A DNA stretch of 64,000 nt from UBA5018 sp947463165 (GTDB taxonomy: Bacteria; Cyanobacteriota; Cyanobacteriia; PCC-6307; Cyanobiaceae): the NCBI GenBank assembly GCA_943371245.1, contig CALRTY020000019.1, positions 9,739 through 73,738 on the forward strand, read 5' to 3'. Under the pieces are notes generated by a model. That model did no database searches, had not been told where the DNA came from, and saw nothing but the letters and a program-made list of their open reading frames with translations. Each line of letters starts with the position of its first letter. Within the stretch, counting starts at the first letter, position 1. The position numbers and the translations under genes were made by a program. Below, piece after piece: positions 60,386-64,000 of this stretch.

Positions 60386-60672
60386 GGTGCAGGCGAGGGT
60401 GAGGGGAGGGCTTTGCGAACTGCATCGGTTAAGCGTCGCTGCTCCCGAGCCGGTTCGGTGAGCCAGAGCCTTGACCAAACACGATGAACATTGGGCAACG
60501 AGCTTTCCAGGACCCGGGGGCGCCAGATCTCCCGGTCGCGGGCATGGGCCAGATCGGGGTGGCGAGGTGGATCGCATTTAATCCCCAGCGCAAACAAGCC
60601 CGTCGCGGGGTTGCGGAGGGCGAGATCAAATGCAAAGGCATCTCCAGCGGCAGGTACATCAACCTCAAAGCC
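60382..60672 (-). pseudogene. Detached C-terminal nuclease-like domain of the helicase
   Basis: Directly after the helicase's TAG (60673-60675) the same frame stays open for 96 codons, reading GFEVDVPAAGDAFAFDLALR and then LFALGIKCDPPRHPDLAHAR, ARDREIWRPRVLE, NVHRVWSRLWLTEP. This resembles the Vsr/DUF559-like restriction-endonuclease domain (REase_MTES_1575 type) that ends DUF4011 helicases. It finishes in TGA overlapping the ATG of the coiled-coil gene. No ATG or GTG allows restart close to the TAG (first weak TTG at 60597), so the domain is probably lost unless the amber codon is read through. The family usually has Glu where GIKCD has Lys, by memory. Confidence 0.75.
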
Positions 60673-63600
60673 CTATTTACGGAGAAACTCCGCCACGTAT
60701 TGAACGAAGTATCTCTGGGAGTGTCTGGCACCGGCCGCTAGTCGAGAGCTATTCGGGCGGTGGAGACGGTTGAGTAACGACTCCGCCTCGTCGAGATGGC
60801 CCTCAGAGATAGCGGAGGCATAGAGCAGGTAGGACTGCAGGAAGTCTCTTGGCCGCTGCGGCGTCTTGCGCTGACGGTGGGCATCACTAATCTCCTCGAT
60901 CGGCATCGAGGAGAAGATCACCACCTTGTCGCGTGCCCTGGAGGTGGCCACATTGAGCCGGCGTTCACCGCCCTTCAGGGCGAGGGCGCCGAAACGCCGC
61001 ATGAAGCGGCCGGATTCATCCCGCCCAAATGTGGTGGAGAACAGTATCCAGTCCCTCTCATCACCTTGAACGTTTTCGAGGTTCTTTACGAAGAAGCCGC
61101 AATCTTCGCCATGGAAGCGGCGCTGACGTTCTCGCTCCAGAACCTGCTGGAATTGGGGATTGGTCTGTGTGTACCGATCGAGCAGATCCTCGATGAGATC
61201 AGCCTGAGTCTTGTTGAAAGTCACTACTCCAAGTGTAGGAAGAGTCTCAGGTTCCACTGCATTCGGGCCGCACCAGAGATCCTCCAGAAAGGCAATCAAC
61301 GCGACCGCCTCATCGCGATTGCTCTGGTTGGCATACGTCCCATTGATCACTTCCACCTGCAAGGGTCTCGTCTGTCTGATCTCTTCGGCCGAGTGCAGTA
61401 CAGGAACGCTGAGTTTGTTCTGGTAGAAGGCCGCATTGGAATGGGCAATCAACGGCCTGAAGCGCGAGCGATAGTGAATATCTAGAGAGACGTGGGTCAG
61501 TCCAGCGGCACTGGCGAGCACAAGGAGATCACCGCAATCCTTCACCTGGCGGCGGGTCTCCGCTGCATAAAGGGCATCGGCTACAACCTCTGGATCATCA
61601 CCGTCTCCATCGGGGTTGACCTCCTCATCGGTCTCATCGGCGAAACCACTGCTGAAGAATCGAGTGGGCGGTAGCTGCTTCTCATCGCCACTGATTACGA
61701 TCCGATTAGCCCTATACATCGCCGGTAAAGCATTTTCAACCGGGAGCTGCGAAGCCTCATCGAAGATCACCAGATCAAAAAGGCCCTGCCGCAGGGGGAA
61801 GATCTGGGACACCGTCTCGGGATTGGCGAGCCATACAGGGCAGATTTCAAACAGCCCTCGCTCCTCGCCGAGCTCAATCACCTCACGCAGTTTCCTGGCC
61901 CTCGGGCCCTGCAGCATGACGATGTCATCCCAGTTGGGACGAGGCTGAACATGCTCCGGGGCAGCAGGGGTGGCGGTCATGCGCCGGTTGAGATCCAGGA
62001 GGTGTGCATCCTGTTCCGAGAGCCGTTTGATGCGACGGTCCACGTCTTGGCGCGTTAGAAGCAGAGCTGGTTCCCGCGCTTCGGCGCCTGCCCGCCAGCC
62101 AAGAAGGGCTTCCCGCTCCACTGTGATGCGGACAGTCTCAGCCAGATGTTCAGGTGCAATGGTCTGCCAATGGTTCCGCTCGTTCGCCAATACACCCATC
62201 ACCGACTGCTCATTGGCACTGAGACCGGCAGCACGGCTTCGATAGAGCTGGTAGTCGACCAGTGCTGGATAGCTCTCTGCAATGGCATGGAGCTCCACAC
62301 CGATTGGCTGATCTGCATTGATCCGATGCTCTAGAGACTCGATCCATTTCTGCTCAAACCAGATGGAGAGAGCGTTCAGTGCCGATCGGGTTCTCTGACG
62401 CAGCTCTTGTCGCCTGACACCTCCTTTCAGCCTGTGGATGAAGGAGTTGATCCGCTCCGATCGGCCGCTCCTGACGGCCTCATTTGCTTCCAGCTGCAGC
62501 GGGCATTGGCGTGCCGCCTGCACAACAACAGCCCCTTGATCAAGCTGTTCGATGAGGAGATCGACCGCAGAAAGGAGTTCCTGCTGGCGCAGGTTGACGA
62601 CGTTTTGAGGCAGACCGAGGTCGCGGCGCAGCAACTCATGGCGACGACAGTCACGGCGCAGCTGGATCTCATACGCCAGCGCAGTCTGCAGTGAAGCGAT
62701 CAGATCGCTGTCTTCGTTGAGCGCCTCCGGTACACGCTTTTGCAGCAGTGCCCTTGCTCGATGGAACCCAGGGTTCACCAAGCGCAGGAGCGAGAAACGG
62801 CCCTTGAGCCAGATTGCTGCAGCCTTATTGATCGCAACCAACTCAGCATCCGTGTTGGGCTGAAGCACCGCCTGCCAACGCAAGATGACACCAGGCTCTT
62901 GAATAGAGCTGCGCTCGAGGCCCAGGCCGTCCAGTCGATCACGGATCTGCTTGCCGCTGCCATCGCCAAATAGGGGCATCCAGCGAGTGAGCAGGACCGC
63001 CAGGTTGACGTCGATGGACTTGAGGGTGAATGCATGGCTGTCGATCCAGTCCTGCACTGCCTTTGAGTCAGTACTCTCAAGGACATCTGATGACTCGCTC
63101 AGATCTTTTGCTCGATCCAGATCAACCTCCTGCAGCTGCTTGAAAGCATTTGAAAAAGTATTGAGATTGCTCTCATCTGTGGAGAAGGTTCGCAGAACCG
63201 CAAGCGGACTGTCCTCTGGCTGAGCACGCAGCCAAAGGGAGGCAATATCTGCGCACTGCCGGGCAATCGTGCGGACCTCCTCCACATGACAGTTCTGCAG
63301 CAGGGGGCGGAGGGCTGTGAGGTCGGGGACCTTGGGGTCATTGCCCAACTGCAGTAATCCATCAATCACCTGTTGATCGTTCAGGCCACTGTTGACCAGT
63401 GGTGTTGCCATGGCCCGATACAGGCCATCAAGTTCGTTCTCCAGCCTGGTGACATCGGTTGCAATGGCGAGGCGCTCCCGGGCGAACTCATCGCGTCGAC
63501 GGCTGGGATCCCAGGTCTCCAGGTCTTCACGCAGCTTTTTGAGCAGGGGCCGCCGATCACTGGAAGGGTCGGTGATCAGGCAAAGGCGGTCACCGAGCTG

Positions 63601-63807
63601 GGCTGCCTCAAGGCGATTGCGAACCACATCCAGGGCGGCTTGCTTCTGGCAGACCACCAGAACCCGCTCATGCCGGCCAACAGCGTCGGCCACGATGTTG
63701 ACGATTGTCTGACTCTTGCCGGTACCGGGTGGGCCCTGGATCAATACGCCAGGCTGCTGCCTGGAGGCCCAAACCGCTCGCTTTTGGGATGGATCCGCTG
63801 GCGTCAC
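60673..63807 (-). CDS. DUF4011-type SF1 helicase, both ends disrupted
   Basis: 1044-aa open frame of an UPF1/DNA2-like superfamily 1 helicase. Q-motif-like TPADPSQKRAV opens it, Walker A is GPPGTGKSQTIVN (residues 25-37), Walker B FDLVIFDEASQLP (~680), motif III VISGDEKQLPPT, motif IV IHYRSRFRPLIAHSN, motif V ENVQGDERDWILFSTT and motif VI NVATSRARDKVVIFSS. A long helical insertion (~100-620) separates motifs I and II, as in DUF4011 proteins. The frame ends in TAG within the start of a C-terminal nuclease-like domain. It is open upstream to TGA 63865-63867, but the expected N-terminal DUF4011 part is missing. Such helicases occur in anti-phage loci. GTG 63807 is the only likely start. Confidence 0.85.
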   Translation of the reverse strand: MTPADPSQKRAVWASRQQPGVLIQGPPGTGKSQTIVNIVADAVGRHERVLVVCQKQAALDVVRNRLEAAQLGDRLCLITDPSSDRRPLLKKLREDLETWDPSRRRDEFARERLAIATDVTRLENELDGLYRAMATPLVNSGLNDQQVIDGLLQLGNDPKVPDLTALRPLLQNCHVEEVRTIARQCADIASLWLRAQPEDSPLAVLRTFSTDESNLNTFSNAFKQLQEVDLDRAKDLSESSDVLESTDSKAVQDWIDSHAFTLKSIDVNLAVLLTRWMPLFGDGSGKQIRDRLDGLGLERSSIQEPGVILRWQAVLQPNTDAELVAINKAAAIWLKGRFSLLRLVNPGFHRARALLQKRVPEALNEDSDLIASLQTALAYEIQLRRDCRRHELLRRDLGLPQNVVNLRQQELLSAVDLLIEQLDQGAVVVQAARQCPLQLEANEAVRSGRSERINSFIHRLKGGVRRQELRQRTRSALNALSIWFEQKWIESLEHRINADQPIGVELHAIAESYPALVDYQLYRSRAAGLSANEQSVMGVLANERNHWQTIAPEHLAETVRITVEREALLGWRAGAEAREPALLLTRQDVDRRIKRLSEQDAHLLDLNRRMTATPAAPEHVQPRPNWDDIVMLQGPRARKLREVIELGEERGLFEICPVWLANPETVSQIFPLRQGLFDLVIFDEASQLPVENALPAMYRANRIVISGDEKQLPPTRFFSSGFADETDEEVNPDGDGDDPEVVADALYAAETRRQVKDCGDLLVLASAAGLTHVSLDIHYRSRFRPLIAHSNAAFYQNKLSVPVLHSAEEIRQTRPLQVEVINGTYANQSNRDEAVALIAFLEDLWCGPNAVEPETLPTLGVVTFNKTQADLIEDLLDRYTQTNPQFQQVLERERQRRFHGEDCGFFVKNLENVQGDERDWILFSTTFGRDESGRFMRRFGALALKGGERRLNVATSRARDKVVIFSSMPIEEISDAHRQRKTPQRPRDFLQSYLLYASAISEGHLDEAESLLNRLHRPNSSRLAAGARHSQRYFVQYVAEFLRK

Positions 63808-63867
63808 CAGATATCGCTCGTGCTCAGACGGAGCACTGGAAGACGTTGCCGCAGGCGGTGACTTTCA

Positions 63868-64000
63868 GGAAAGGTGTCACTCCTGGTCTGCCTTTCAGGC
63901 AGCTTGGATAGATGGTAGCGCCTGATTGGATTGGTGGCCATCTGGTGGCTTGTTGATCCACACCACTACTGGTTGGCGCCAGCAGCGAGTGGATTGGCTC
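63868..64000. other. Region upstream of the helicase, open at window edge
   Basis: A different minus frame is open from the window edge to 63824 (ends GVTPFLKVTACGNVFQCSV) and overlaps the start of the helicase frame. I recognise no domain in it. It could be the C-terminus of an upstream gene, or the frameshifted remains of the helicase N-terminus. The window ends before this can be settled. Confidence 0.3.

Noticed and set aside
60429..60731. 100-codon minus ORF across the helicase stop
   Set aside because: It is in a different frame from the helicase continuation and shows no protein-like pattern, while the in-frame continuation resembles a known domain.

Overview
The window is a GC-rich chromosomal segment of a unicellular picocyanobacterium (Synechococcus/Cyanobium/Vulcanococcus type). 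The evidence is gene content: psb27 (photosystem II assembly), chlP (chlorophyll phytyl tail), hemA, a class II FBPase/SBPase next to rpe (Calvin cycle), a CcsA-type cytochrome c maturation protein, glgC, a short HisG with a separate HisZ, and several uncharacterised proteins of cyanobacterial type (DUF2854, DUF3153-like). No plasmid, prophage or rRNA signature is visible.

Layout. 0-11 kb: ppa, an HTH protein, proS, psb27, purA, a PfkB kinase, cobK and ssb (divergent), a DUF2854 protein, argB and a TPR/lipid-anchored protein. 11-16 kb: tRNA-Pro(TGG), a small ORF, gloB-ridA, hisG and an exporter-type ABC protein. 16-21 kb: an acetyltransferase, two translationally coupled glycosyltransferase-type genes, an HtrA protease, dnaA. 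21-26 kb: carbon and pigment metabolism (glgC, hemA, glpX facing rpe). 26-31 kb: ccsA and the LptF-LptB-LptA lipopolysaccharide export cluster, then DUF309. 31-39 kb: typA, a very long U32 protein with a Ser-Thr microsatellite, a VanY-type carboxypeptidase, chlP. 39-51 kb: transport and nitrogen: a KimA-like potassium importer, a CPA2 antiporter, amt with a GlnK-like PII protein, an SLC13 permease, a complete four-gene amino-acid ABC importer, a DUF475 membrane protein. 52-58.7 kb: tRNA-Ser(GGA), a 2Fe-2S ferredoxin, suhB, hisZ, a bacterial-type ferredoxin, htpG, rpmB, prxQ. 58.7-64 kb: an accessory segment with a long coiled-coil protein and a DUF4011-type SF1 helicase.

Three themes stand out. 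First, the accessory helicase ends at an amber codon inside its C-terminal nuclease-like domain. The remaining 96 codons stay open in the same frame and finish with a 4-base overlap onto the next gene, so this is a helicase-nuclease broken by one codon, or read through. Its 5' end also looks disturbed. With its coiled-coil neighbour it is the best candidate for a defence or conflict module here. Second, short degenerate tandem repeats (14-25 bp units, commonly 15 bp) occur throughout. They sit in intergenic DNA and enter coding regions only as multiples of 3, mostly at gene starts (gloB, ferredoxin, suhB) or in linkers (htpG, the U32 protein). Third, two housekeeping proteins carry unusual residues: the pyrophosphatase departs from the family at three active-site positions, and the amt-linked PII protein has Ala-Thr-Glu-Phe at T-loop positions 48-51.

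All calls come from reading the sequence and remembered family motifs. No database search was possible.
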